From: Gammaproteobacteria bacterium
GTDB taxonomy: Bacteria; Pseudomonadota; Gammaproteobacteria; GRL18
Length of the DNA stretch: 46,992 nt
NCBI GenBank assembly: GCA_016744395.1
Contig: JADGEK010000029.1
Location: 2,900 to 49,891 of the forward strand
Reading direction: 5' to 3'
A program made the position numbers and the translations under genes. Below, one piece after another: positions 26,315 through 35,680 of the stretch. Each line of letters starts with the position of its first letter. Within the stretch, counting starts at the first letter, position 1. The notes under the pieces are model-generated. The model worked only from the letters and a program-made list of their open reading frames with translations, made no database searches and was not told the origin of the DNA.

Positions 26315-26367
26315 AGTATAAATAAACAATGTGCAGAGAATGTGCATAAATGGTGGAAATTTAGTGG
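26315..26367 (-). promoter_or_regulatory. Candidate promoter with four 11-bp-phased half-sites upstream of the two-component operon
   Basis: Plus-strand (T/G/A)GTG(C/G) elements start at 26330, 26341, 26352 and 26363, each exactly 11 bp apart; the first two are part of identical AATGTGCA copies. On the minus strand a TATACT -10 (26320 to 26315) follows the nearest half-site after a few bases, so the repeats overlap the -35 region. This layout is typical for activation by OmpR-family regulators and suggests autoregulation. The transcript would have a leader of about 230 nt before the kinase ATG. Confidence 0.55.
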
Positions 26368-26417
26368 TTTATACCACTTATCTGGGTTGGTGTTAAAACT
26401 ATTCAGACCTGTGCTGC

Positions 26418-26566
26418 TCATTGCTCAAATTCCTGTTTCTCCAGCTGCATTCCACCCTTTTTATCTTTGTTGATATTGAGCCAGGCCTGCCAGTTCTCTT
26501 CATCAAGTTCAGGGTCGTCGAATTGAAAATGATGGCAGTGTCTTTCTTTGCGCTGAAAGGATAGGA
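26418..26566 (-). pseudogene. Possible gene remnant without start codon
   Basis: A minus-strand open frame ends at TGA 26418-26420 and reads RHCHHFQFDDPELDEENWQ then AWLNINKDKKGGMQLEKQEF. It has protein-like, acidic and Trp-containing composition, but no ATG, GTG or TTG in frame before it runs into the end of the TPR gene. It could be the tail of a gene lost upstream. I do not recognise the family. The rest of 26075-26572 holds the promoter and leader described separately. Confidence 0.3.
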
Positions 26567-26572
26567 GTGTAT

Positions 26573-27448
26573 TTATTTTGATATTTTTTCTATCTGTACA
26601 AGAGATAATCTTTTTTTGGTTAAACTCATGCCAGATTTACCCTGTTGTGTATCATCTTCCCATAAATCTAATGCCTTTAGATAAGCTGTTTCTGCATCAT
26701 TAAATTGTTTCTGAAATCGATAGATATCCCCCATATTATGGTAAGCTTTTGCAATTTCCTGTGCTGAGGATTCGCTGGGATTTTTCTCAAGAATTTGTAT
26801 GGATTGTTTCATATAAAGCAGTGCATCACCAAAATCACCTATATGGACATTAAGGTCAGTCATTCTATACAGACGTTCGATTAATTTAGGGTATTGATCT
26901 CCCTCATTGGCTTCGTCGATAGATAAAGATTTTTGTATAACCATTTTTGCATCATTAAAACGTTTTTGTGCTTTGTATATAATAGCGAGATTATCCAAAA
27001 GATTTGCAAACTCAAAAGGTTTATCTTTAAGTCTTTTTTGTTGGATGTTTAATACTCTTAACAAAAAGCCTTCTGCTGTTTTGTAATCATGCTGATTATA
27101 AGCAATATGAACTGCAAGTTTAAGATAACTCTCATTGTTTGGTTCCATTGTTACTGCTTCATTAATCAATTTTTTAGCTTTACCCCAATCATGATGCTGC
27201 ATCGAATAAATAGCCATTTTATAAGAAGCTTCTCCAACTTGTTGTTTTCCAATTTCTCGGAGCCATTCAAGTGACTTTAATGTATTATCATCGGGTTTTA
27301 AGGGGAGGGCAATGACTTCCATTTTATGGTTTTTTCTTGATTCTGGATTGATTTCATCATTAGTTTCTTCAGCATTAACATTTGATGAAATCAATATTGT
27401 AGTGATACTAACAACTAATAATTGTTTAAAAATAATTATTCTTGACAT
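26573..27448 (-). CDS. Secreted TPR-repeat protein
   Basis: A 291-residue protein with a signal peptide (MSRIIIFKQLLVVSITTILI...SNVNAEE, cleavage near AEE) and several tetratricopeptide repeats filling about residues 75-285. The repeats resemble the kinesin-light-chain type, for example NLAIIYKAQKRFNDAKMVIQKSL and AYHNMGDIYRFQKQFNDAETAY. Such proteins are periplasmic scaffolds. The frame continues 36 codons upstream to 27556, but ATG 27448 is directly before the signal sequence and has GGAG upstream. A phased repeat motif shared with the tiny lipoprotein gene lies at 27603-27642. Its partner is unknown. Confidence 0.82.
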   Translation of the reverse strand: MSRIIIFKQLLVVSITTILISSNVNAEETNDEINPESRKNHKMEVIALPLKPDDNTLKSLEWLREIGKQQVGEASYKMAIYSMQHHDWGKAKKLINEAVTMEPNNESYLKLAVHIAYNQHDYKTAEGFLLRVLNIQQKRLKDKPFEFANLLDNLAIIYKAQKRFNDAKMVIQKSLSIDEANEGDQYPKLIERLYRMTDLNVHIGDFGDALLYMKQSIQILEKNPSESSAQEIAKAYHNMGDIYRFQKQFNDAETAYLKALDLWEDDTQQGKSGMSLTKKRLSLVQIEKISK

Positions 27449-27602
27449 ATTTTTTCTAGCTCCATGATCGATTCTTAGTGAATACTTTGTACTATTTTTT
27501 TCGTAAATAGTATGTTTACTATCTTTAGTGAAATAATCTTTATTTTTCCTTTTCAAAACTATTCTTTTTTATCTTAGTAAACAGCTTACACGGCAAATAA
27601 GC

Positions 27603-27642
27603 AGTAAATTTGTAATAAATGGGGAAAAGTTGTGGAGTTTTC
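27603..27642 (-). promoter_or_regulatory. Second copy of the phased repeat motif, upstream of the TPR gene
   Basis: AATGGGGAAAAGTTGTGGAG at 27618-27637 differs in two positions from AATGTGGAAAACTTGTGGAG at 23864-23883. The half-sites TGGGG (27620) and TGTGG (27631) are 11 bp apart. A TTTACT lies at the same distance as in the other copy. The remainder of 27643-28093 is AT-rich with no supported gene. Confidence 0.5.
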
Positions 27643-28093
27643 TATTTGGAGCCATACTTCAACTGATAAAAGATATTATTTAATTCATCTAATGAATGGT
27701 TGGAAATAAAACATTTGGAATTTTTACATAAAATAGCATCTACGTTTGGGATTCATGGTTTACTCAATGTCTTGTCCATCAATATATAAATAAATTCAAT
27801 GCTGCAGTTAGTTTTAAATACAAAGTTTTTATTTTTATTAATTAACCACTATTGCTTTTTTTTTACCACCGTGCAAAAAACTAGTAACAGGCTCTATAAT
27901 GCTGAGTATGGGCAATTTACTCTTCTGGTTATTAGTGAACTGCTGTTTTAGTCAAAACCGATTATATTACCTAATGATTAGTATGAACATTTATTACTGG
28001 TCTACAGCAGAATTGGGGTAAAGATTTATTGAAATATAAAATAGATTAGTTTTTTATTACAAAATCTTTTTTTAGAAGTTAACCTCCTGTGTA

Positions 28094-30958
28094 TTATAAT
28101 CTGTTTGCAATAAATTGAACTACATGTAATGCCTTTCTGTTATCAAGATCATTGATTTGATTTCTGCAACTGGTTCCACTTGCTATCACTATATCTTTTC
28201 TGTCTATTATTTTTAAAGCGGGTAGTAATGATGTTTCTGCTACTTTTCTCGAAAATTCAGGATTTTCATAACCGAATTGACCGGCCATACCACAACATCC
28301 TGTATTCATTTCATTGACATGAACATTGGGCATAAGTTTTAACAATTGTTCAGTTGATTGCTGATTTTGCAGTGACTTCTGATGACAGTGAGTATGAATT
28401 TGTACAGTGCAATGACTCTTTTGTGTTTGTTGTGCAAATCGTTCATATTGTTGCGGGTTCTCTTGAAAATATTGTAATAAATACTCATCAAAGAGTTGGC
28501 TTTGAGCGGATAATATTTTTAATTGAGTTGTGTCTTCACCATGAAGCAGATCAGTAGCCTCATCTTTTAGAGTTAGAAATTCAGAGGGTTCGATGCCTAG
28601 AATACTTTGTTCAGAAAAATGACTTAATTGACTTATGAGTGCCTGCAATGCTTTTTTTGCATCAGTCAGTAAACCATTGCTAATCAACTGCCTTGGTGAA
28701 GTCTTCATAAAGAGTGGGTTAACTTTATGGCCAGTAGCTTCCAGTACTTGAATGGCTGATATTACAATTTCTGGTTCAAGGTAATGAGTAAAAATATCAA
28801 TCAGTAAAATAACTGGCTTTCCAGAATTGAATTTTTCTTTTTTATTCCACCATTGAGATAAATTCTGCTTAGATATTTCAGGTAAAAGCCTCTGACTTCC
28901 ACCAATCATTTTACGGAAAAGGGGAGTATGCTGTAGCATGTTTGCGCTTATAGAAAATTTTGATGCTATTTTGAGATAAGCAGGATAGAGGCTTATTAAT
29001 CGTATTCTAATGGGGATTCCATTGTGTTGGTATTGTTGATACAGGTATTCGGCTTTAAGACGTGCCATATCAACATTTGATGGGCATTCAGACTGACAGG
29101 CTTTACAGGAAAGGCAAAATTTCATTGCCTTATTCAATCCCTTATCTTGTAATTCTTGATGGAGATTATTACTGGAAAATGCAAATCGCATGAGATTTGC
29201 TCTTCCTCGGGTACTAAATTGTTCATTCTTGCTGGCATGATAGCTGGGACACATGATGCCTCTTCCAGGACTCTTCCGACAGGTGCTGGTGCCATTGCAT
29301 TTGCGAAGTGCACCATCCAGGCCTAAGTCTTTAGTCCAATTAAAACCAGTTTTTTGAGGTTCAAAGGGGGGAGTCTCAACTCTTAAGTTAATATCGATTG
29401 GTTTATAGGCTAATATTTTCCCAGGGTTAAAAATATTATCAGGATCAAATGTCTTTTTAATTTGTTGATGAAGTTTATAAATTTCATCCCCAAGCATTTG
29501 CTGTAAAAATGGACCACACACTCTGCCATCACCATGTTCACCTGATAACGAACCATGGTATTTCTTTATTAAATCGGCAATATCCTGGGCAATTTTTACA
29601 AATATTTCTCGATGGTTTTTGTCACCCAGATCCAGTTCTGGCCTAAGATGTACCAGGCCGACAGAGACATGTCCATAATAAACACATTTAACTTTATACC
29701 TTTTCATAAGAGATTGAACATCATTCATATAATCTGGTAAATCAATTATGGAAACGGCACTGTCTTCAATGACAGCAACGGGCTTCTGTTTGCTTTTTAT
29801 CCCCATTAATAAGCCTAAGCCCGCCTTACGAACACTCCATACTTTATTGATGTCCACTTGATCAATGATTGAATAATTATAGGCAGAGTTAATGACTTTA
29901 AGATGAGAAATAAGCTGTTGTGCTTTTTCTTGAACCTCAATTAATGTCTCAGAAAAAAACTCGGAGACTAATACCGCTCCCGGATCACCCTTTATCCAAA
30001 AACGATTTCTATCTTGCTCGATATTATCTTTACTCAAGTCAAGCGTACGCCTATCCATTAGCTCAATGGCTGCAGGTCCATCTTTTAAAATGGTTGAAAC
30101 TGAAGACATGGCATCAGTAATATTATAAAAATGGATACAGACAAGGATTCGATGTTTAGGAATTGAAACAAGCTTTAACTGTGTCTGAGTGATAAAGGCC
30201 AGAGTGCCCTCTGTGCCACTCATAAAGGGGGCTAAGTTAAATGCTTTTCCAGTAGGAGTCCAGGGTTTCATGTTGGCCAGATAATCCAAAGGATAACCAG
30301 TATTTCGTCGAATAATATCAGCTTTGGGGTATTGTTTAAGGATTAATTCATAATTTTCATCAATGATTTGATAAAGGGTGCGGTAGATTTTTCCTTCTAA
30401 TGTTTGCAGCTTTTTTTTGTTTTCTAACTCTTTAGTATTTAAAGGTTCTGCAACAATCGTACTGCCATCAGAAAGAATCATTTCAAGTTCTTGAATATGA
30501 TCACGTGTTGTTCCATAAATAATGGAATGAGAACCCGCAGCATTATTGCCAACCATTCCAGCAATCATACAGCGATTGGAGGTTGAAATATCAATTGCAA
30601 ATTTTAAATCAAATGGCTTAATTGCATCATTTAGATCATCGAGTATCACTCCAGGTTGTACTCTGATAAGGTTGTTTTTAGGAATAATACCTTCAAGATC
30701 ATCAATGATATTAACCATATAGCGTGAGACATCAACAACCGTTCCATTACCAACACATTGGCCCGCGATGCTTGTTCCTCCAGCTCTTGGTATTAGAGAT
30801 GTTTTTTGAACAGCTATCTGTTTAATAATACTGACACAATCCAGCTTATTTTTTGGCAAAAAAATGGCATTGGGCAGCTCTTGATAGATTGATGCATCAG
30901 TTGCATACAGTCGACGATCACTTAATGTATTAGAAAATAGTTCAGAAGATATCGGCAT
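28094..30958 (-). CDS. FAD- and Fe-S-dependent 2-hydroxyacid dehydrogenase (D-2-hydroxyglutarate or D-lactate)
   Basis: A 954-residue fusion. The N-terminal FAD-binding PCMH domain has PRAGGTSIAGQC and NNAAGSHSIIYGTTRDH, followed by an FAD-oxidase C domain with GEHGDGRVCGPF. A Fe-S segment around residues 610-640 has CLSCKACQSECPSNVD. The C-terminal CCG-type domain has HTHCHQKSL and TGCCGMAGQFGYE. This architecture is shared by D-lactate dehydrogenase Dld-II and the YdiJ-type D-2-hydroxyglutarate dehydrogenases. The window also encodes HglS, which makes D-2-hydroxyglutarate, so that substrate is attractive; location in the branched-chain operon could instead suggest another 2-hydroxyacid. It follows icmF by 66 nt. 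A relic of its 3' end exists at 21997-22127. Confidence 0.87.
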   Translation of the reverse strand: MPISSELFSNTLSDRRLYATDASIYQELPNAIFLPKNKLDCVSIIKQIAVQKTSLIPRAGGTSIAGQCVGNGTVVDVSRYMVNIIDDLEGIIPKNNLIRVQPGVILDDLNDAIKPFDLKFAIDISTSNRCMIAGMVGNNAAGSHSIIYGTTRDHIQELEMILSDGSTIVAEPLNTKELENKKKLQTLEGKIYRTLYQIIDENYELILKQYPKADIIRRNTGYPLDYLANMKPWTPTGKAFNLAPFMSGTEGTLAFITQTQLKLVSIPKHRILVCIHFYNITDAMSSVSTILKDGPAAIELMDRRTLDLSKDNIEQDRNRFWIKGDPGAVLVSEFFSETLIEVQEKAQQLISHLKVINSAYNYSIIDQVDINKVWSVRKAGLGLLMGIKSKQKPVAVIEDSAVSIIDLPDYMNDVQSLMKRYKVKCVYYGHVSVGLVHLRPELDLGDKNHREIFVKIAQDIADLIKKYHGSLSGEHGDGRVCGPFLQQMLGDEIYKLHQQIKKTFDPDNIFNPGKILAYKPIDINLRVETPPFEPQKTGFNWTKDLGLDGALRKCNGTSTCRKSPGRGIMCPSYHASKNEQFSTRGRANLMRFAFSSNNLHQELQDKGLNKAMKFCLSCKACQSECPSNVDMARLKAEYLYQQYQHNGIPIRIRLISLYPAYLKIASKFSISANMLQHTPLFRKMIGGSQRLLPEISKQNLSQWWNKKEKFNSGKPVILLIDIFTHYLEPEIVISAIQVLEATGHKVNPLFMKTSPRQLISNGLLTDAKKALQALISQLSHFSEQSILGIEPSEFLTLKDEATDLLHGEDTTQLKILSAQSQLFDEYLLQYFQENPQQYERFAQQTQKSHCTVQIHTHCHQKSLQNQQSTEQLLKLMPNVHVNEMNTGCCGMAGQFGYENPEFSRKVAETSLLPALKIIDRKDIVIASGTSCRNQINDLDNRKALHVVQFIANRL

Positions 30959-31024
30959 TGAGTGTTACTCATAAATTGGGGTTTTAACTATAGTTTCTAA
31001 GCACATTCCGTCTTTTTTTATTTA

Positions 31025-34000
31025 TCATAATTTTCGACGAAACTGTCCGCCTGATTGAGCTAACACATCGGTCATTTGTTGTAGTGTGCATTCAGGTGCA
31101 ATATCGACTAAAACGGAAAAACTGTTTTTATTGTTTTTTATGGCATTATTTAATTTTAATAATGCCTTTTTAACTGTGCTTTTGTGATTATTTTTGAAAA
31201 AATTAAGTGCTTTAAGCTGTTGTTGTTTTTGCTGTGCACTACTGCGGGTTATTTTGTCTGTATGCTTTTTATTACTATGGGATTCAATTTCCTGCTTTGG
31301 TCTGATAAAGGTATTGACGCCAATAATTGCTAACTGACCCGATTTTTTTTGGTGTTCATAATAAAGACTTTCATCCTGAATTTTTCCCCGCTGATAAAAA
31401 GTTTCAATGGCACTTAATACACCCCCACGACGTGATAGCTGTTCAAACTCCTGATAAACAGCCGCTTCAACTTTATCGGTCAGCTCATGAATCATGAAGG
31501 AACCCTGTAAAGGATTCTGATTTTGATTCAATCCAAGTTCTTGCTGAATAATTAATTGAATGGCCAGTGCCCGTCTTACAGAGGCTGCTGTTGGGGTGGT
31601 GACGGCTTCATCATAAGCATTTGTGTGCAAACTATTACAATTATCATTTAAGGCATATTGTGCCTGCAATGTGGTACGAATATCATTGAGTTCAATTTCC
31701 TGAGCATGCAGGCTTCTCCCTGATGTCTGAATATGATATTTCAGTTTTTGGCTATTACTATTTGCCTGATAATAGTCGCGCATTGCTCTGGCCCAAATAC
31801 GTCGGGCAACCCGTCCAATGACAGCGTATTCAGAATCCATGCCATTACTAAAAAAGAAACTCATATGGGCAGCAAACTGATCAATGGCCATACCTCTGGC
31901 CAGATAATATTCAACCAGAGTAAAACCATTGGCCAGTGTAAAGGCCAATTGCGTGACAGGATTAGCACCCGCTTCTGCTATGTGATAGCCACTGACAGAA
32001 ACGGGGTAAAAATGAGAAACTTTATGTTGAATAAAATAGTATTGCATATCTGCCATTAGCTGCAAGCCGAATTCCAGAGAGAACAGACATTCGTTCTGAG
32101 CAATTTCTTCTTTTAATATATCAGCCTGAAGGGTACCTCGAATTGTGTTCAAGGTTTCTGATGAGAGTCTTTTATAGAGTTTTTTACTGATAAACTGTTT
32201 TCCTGATACGCCTAATAAACCCAGGCCCAGACCATTATGTTGTTTAGGCAGTTCACCTTGATACTGGCGATGTTTTATTTTTTTAATTTTTTTTTCGATC
32301 GGTGGCCAAAGATTATGTTGATGTAGATATTTTTCAATTCTCTGATCAATGGCTGTGTTGATAAACCAGGCCATTAATATCGCTGCCGGCCCATTAATGG
32401 TCATTGATACTGACGTTTTTGGATCATTTAGATCAATTCCAGAATATAGAATTTTCATATCATCTAAAGTTGCAATAGAGACACCTGACATGCCAATACA
32501 GCCGTATATATCCTTTTTTTTTGAGGGATCTTTTCCATACAATGTGATGGGATCAAATGCTGTTGAAAGACGTATAGATTTTTTATCTTTGATTAATAAA
32601 AAAAATCGTTGATTGGTATTCTCTGGTGTGCCTTCGCCAGCAAATAATCTTGTTGGTTCTTCAGTTTTATTATGATAAGGGTACACACCAGCGGTATATG
32701 GAAAAAAACCAGGTAGATTTTCTTTGAGTAAAAAAGATAATTGTTCACTCCAATTTGATTCCTTCGGAAGAGCTATAACAGGCAAATCAAGCTGGCTGGG
32801 TGAGCAATAAAAATTGTTTTGAATGAGTTGATGATGACCGATGGTATAGTGATTCAATGTCTGTTGATAGTTGTTTTTCTGTAAAGGCCAGTTGAATAAC
32901 AATTGTTTTGATTCAGCTGATAAGGCTTTAATATTCGTATTGTAAGCCTCTTTTAAGTGAGTGATTGTATTATCGATAGGGTGCTTATTATTTTTCAAAG
33001 TGAATAAATTTAATTTTTTTGGTATTTTTACTCCAAGTAGTTTTAAACTTTGAGAATAATGTTCTGCTTTTTTTGCATAGTGACATTGCTGGCTATTGTG
33101 ATTGTTTAGTGCTTGTGCCTGTTGAACAATTTTGGCCAGATAATTTTCACGGGAGATAGGAATTAATGAACTTGAGTTTTGTCTTTTTTCATAGTCAAAA
33201 TTTTTTAAATGAAGTTTTTTCTTCTTTACTATTTCGTTTGAATCAAGAATGACTTCACTTATAGTTTGCAAAAATTGCTGTACACCAAGCTCATTGAAAT
33301 GACTTGAAATCATAGGAAAAACAGGAATTGATGTTTTTATTATCTTATTTCTCAAGCATTGTTTTTTAATCTCTTTCAGAGCATCTTCACTACCACGTTG
33401 GTCAAATTTATTCAGGACAATAAAATCAGCACGATCGAGCATCTCCAATTTTTCTAATTGACCTGGAGCACCATAATCAGAGGTCATAACATACACTGAT
33501 TGATCACAGAAGGGGATAATGCTGGCATCACTTTGCCCAACACCAGAAGTTTCAATTATAATCAGATTAAAGCTCTGATTTTTAAGCAATGCAATGATGG
33601 GGTTTAATTGGGGTGTTAAAGAAATATTGGCTTTTCGTGTTGCCAGTGAACGTATGAATAATCGAGGATGAGGTTGCGAATTAATACGAATTCGGTCACC
33701 CAGGAGGGCACCCCCCGTTTTTTGACGTGTTGGATCAATGGCTAATAATGCAATATGATAATCTTTTTTGGTCAGGCTTAAGAAATAATGAATTATTTCA
33801 TCAATCAAAGTGCTTTTACCAGAACCGCCAGTTCCCGTAATGCCCATCACGAAGCTGTGAGGTGTTTTTTTTATGCCCGGATTAATGCTTAAAGATGATT
33901 GGTTGTGCACTGTTTTGCTTACTTTAACTTGACCTTTTTCAATGAGAGAGAGCATTTTTCCCAACTGATAATATGTGAGTTGGCTGTTTTTATTTTCAGA

Positions 34001-34471
34001 TAAATATTGATTTTTTGGTGTTTTTTTCTTGTGTTCCAGACATCTTGATACAATATCATCACCCAATTGATCCAGACTTAAATTTCTGGTGTCATTACTG
34101 GTATAAATCTGATTGATACCTTTATGTTCAAGTAAACGCGCCTCTTTATCGGATATGGTCCCACCACCTCCAGCGAAAACCTGAATGTCAGTGGCCTTAT
34201 GCTTTTTTAATTCATGAAGTAAATACTTAAAAAAGCTCAAGTGACTGCCCTGATAAGAACTAATGGCTATGGCATCAGCATCTTCCTGAATTGCTGCCTG
34301 GACAATCTCTTTAACACTTCGGTTATGCCCTAAATGGATAAGCTCACAACCTTTTTGTTGCAATAAACGACGTATGATATTAATGGCTGCATCATGGCCA
34401 TCAAACAATACAGTGGCTGTGACCATACGAATTGGGGTGGATAATTTTTTAGTTTGCATTTTGCAGGTCAT
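31025..34471 (-). CDS. icmF: Fused isobutyryl-CoA mutase IcmF with G-protein chaperone
   Basis: A 1148-residue fusion of B12-binding domain, G-protein chaperone and mutase barrel. DGHDAA at 24-29 with HLGHN carries the cobalamin His region. The P-loop is GITGTGGSGKST (210-221) and NKFD (354-357) gives guanine specificity. In the mutase, Phe610 (PTRLFAGEG) and Gln792 (EEIAQNECLF) occupy the positions that are Tyr and Arg in methylmalonyl-CoA mutase and Phe and Gln in isobutyryl-CoA mutase. Thus it should isomerise isobutyryl-CoA and butyryl-CoA. It is followed by SGYHIAEAGANP. Its start overlaps the E2 gene end by 23 nt; ATG 34459 is an alternative. It links valine breakdown to fatty-acid oxidation. 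Confidence 0.95.
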   Translation of the reverse strand: MTCKMQTKKLSTPIRMVTATVLFDGHDAAINIIRRLLQQKGCELIHLGHNRSVKEIVQAAIQEDADAIAISSYQGSHLSFFKYLLHELKKHKATDIQVFAGGGGTISDKEARLLEHKGINQIYTSNDTRNLSLDQLGDDIVSRCLEHKKKTPKNQYLSENKNSQLTYYQLGKMLSLIEKGQVKVSKTVHNQSSLSINPGIKKTPHSFVMGITGTGGSGKSTLIDEIIHYFLSLTKKDYHIALLAIDPTRQKTGGALLGDRIRINSQPHPRLFIRSLATRKANISLTPQLNPIIALLKNQSFNLIIIETSGVGQSDASIIPFCDQSVYVMTSDYGAPGQLEKLEMLDRADFIVLNKFDQRGSEDALKEIKKQCLRNKIIKTSIPVFPMISSHFNELGVQQFLQTISEVILDSNEIVKKKKLHLKNFDYEKRQNSSSLIPISRENYLAKIVQQAQALNNHNSQQCHYAKKAEHYSQSLKLLGVKIPKKLNLFTLKNNKHPIDNTITHLKEAYNTNIKALSAESKQLLFNWPLQKNNYQQTLNHYTIGHHQLIQNNFYCSPSQLDLPVIALPKESNWSEQLSFLLKENLPGFFPYTAGVYPYHNKTEEPTRLFAGEGTPENTNQRFFLLIKDKKSIRLSTAFDPITLYGKDPSKKKDIYGCIGMSGVSIATLDDMKILYSGIDLNDPKTSVSMTINGPAAILMAWFINTAIDQRIEKYLHQHNLWPPIEKKIKKIKHRQYQGELPKQHNGLGLGLLGVSGKQFISKKLYKRLSSETLNTIRGTLQADILKEEIAQNECLFSLEFGLQLMADMQYYFIQHKVSHFYPVSVSGYHIAEAGANPVTQLAFTLANGFTLVEYYLARGMAIDQFAAHMSFFFSNGMDSEYAVIGRVARRIWARAMRDYYQANSNSQKLKYHIQTSGRSLHAQEIELNDIRTTLQAQYALNDNCNSLHTNAYDEAVTTPTAASVRRALAIQLIIQQELGLNQNQNPLQGSFMIHELTDKVEAAVYQEFEQLSRRGGVLSAIETFYQRGKIQDESLYYEHQKKSGQLAIIGVNTFIRPKQEIESHSNKKHTDKITRSSAQQKQQQLKALNFFKNNHKSTVKKALLKLNNAIKNNKNSFSVLVDIAPECTLQQMTDVLAQSGGQFRRKL

Positions 34472-35627
34472 CGATTACCGCCATTAAAAAACGTCCAGCT
34501 TCACCACCCGTTACTGTTCGGTGATCAAAGCTGAGAGAAAGAGGGAGCTTTCGGTGAAATTCAGCCTGACGTTTGACACTGACAATTTCATCCCTGATGG
34601 AGCCCGCTCCCAGAATAGCAACCGTCGGTGGGATGACGATTGGATTGGCATATTGACCGCCTATAGGACCAAAATTTGATAAAGTGAACGTATGTCCACG
34701 TAGTTGTTCAGGGGGTACACGTCGCTCGTTTAAAGCAATTTTTAATTGATTAATGTATTCGCGTAATGAATTAGGAGCATAAGATGTAACATCCTTGATT
34801 ACGGGTACAAATAAACCCTCTTTGGTGTCAACAGCGATGCCCAGATGAATGTCCTTTATTAATCGTCTGCCCATGGAATGACTGTCATACCAGGCATTTA
34901 ATGAAGGTTCTTTCTCACAGGCATGGATAATAGCCTTAATCAGTCGAATTGTGACATCTTGTTCTTTATCCCAGCATTCAATGTCTGCATCTTCGTTGAT
35001 GGTGACCAGAACCACTTCAGCATAAGCTTTGCTCATAGAAATTGCCATTGCACGGCGAACCCCTTTTAATGGCATTAGATTGCCCACTTTTGAAAATATT
35101 TTAGCAACCCGTTCCACATCTGATACTTTAACCGAGCCATTGGGACCAGAAGGGGTAACAATGGATAGGTCTACTTGTAAGCGATGTGCTAATGCTCTCA
35201 CCGCAGGAGTTGCTTTAACTGAGGTTATGGATTTATTTAGTGGTGAAGTGCTATGAGCCTGCTCATTGATAATTTTGTTGCTGCTAGGAATGGAACCCAC
35301 AACAGTATCACTGCTTTTCATTTTTAGAATGGTATTTTCTGCTGTGTTTTTATTCTCAGAATCAGTACTCTCAGATTGATGTTGAGATTGATCCTCTGTT
35401 TCAAATTCCAGCAGGGGATCACCCGTTTGAATTAAATCACCTTCTTTGCCATATAACTTTATCACTTGGCCAGCTTGAGGACTGGGAATATCAACAATGG
35501 CTTTAGCCGTTTCCAGTGCAATAAGGATTTGATCCTTTTCTACCGTATCACCTTCAGCGATATTCCATTCGCTGATCTCGGCTTCAAGGAGTCCTTCTCC
35601 TAAATCGGGCAGTTTAAATATACTCAT
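34449..35627 (-). CDS. bkdB: 2-oxoacid dehydrogenase E2 (branched-chain type dihydrolipoyl acyltransferase)
   Basis: A 392-residue E2. One lipoyl domain (1-75) has the lipoyl Lys in ALETAKAIVDIPSP. A flexible linker follows, then a peripheral subunit-binding domain (about 138-175, ATPAVRALAHRLQVDLSIV). The catalytic domain ends with SFDHRTVTGGEAGRFL; the usual Asp of HxxxDG is Thr, a variation that I believe occurs in related proteobacterial E2 proteins. It lies 53 nt after the E1beta gene and overlaps icmF. With leucine dehydrogenase upstream, branched-chain 2-oxoacids are the likely substrates. Confidence 0.92.
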   Translation of the reverse strand: MSIFKLPDLGEGLLEAEISEWNIAEGDTVEKDQILIALETAKAIVDIPSPQAGQVIKLYGKEGDLIQTGDPLLEFETEDQSQHQSESTDSENKNTAENTILKMKSSDTVVGSIPSSNKIINEQAHSTSPLNKSITSVKATPAVRALAHRLQVDLSIVTPSGPNGSVKVSDVERVAKIFSKVGNLMPLKGVRRAMAISMSKAYAEVVLVTINEDADIECWDKEQDVTIRLIKAIIHACEKEPSLNAWYDSHSMGRRLIKDIHLGIAVDTKEGLFVPVIKDVTSYAPNSLREYINQLKIALNERRVPPEQLRGHTFTLSNFGPIGGQYANPIVIPPTVAILGAGSIRDEIVSVKRQAEFHRKLPLSLSFDHRTVTGGEAGRFLMAVIDDLQNAN

Positions 35628-35680
35628 TTATATCTCCTGCTTTCTCTAGTGAACAAAAGTTCTAGAGAGTGAGCGTTTGA

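Noticed and set aside
26239..26421. 60-residue ORF on the minus strand whose ATG overlaps the preceding stop as ATGA
   Set aside because: Composition is not protein-like and it covers the phased repeats and -10 of the kinase promoter, so it is probably not coding.
27899..28021. Plus-strand 40-residue ORF with hydrophobic start and a lipobox-like LVNC
   Set aside because: Weak ribosome binding site, no neighbours in that direction and AT-rich noise; unlikely without conservation.
31025..34471. Methylmalonyl-CoA mutase as the identity of the large B12 enzyme
   Set aside because: The fused G domain and the Phe610/Gln792 pair match isobutyryl-CoA mutase IcmF; a first alignment that suggested Tyr at the specificity site was shifted by 13 residues.
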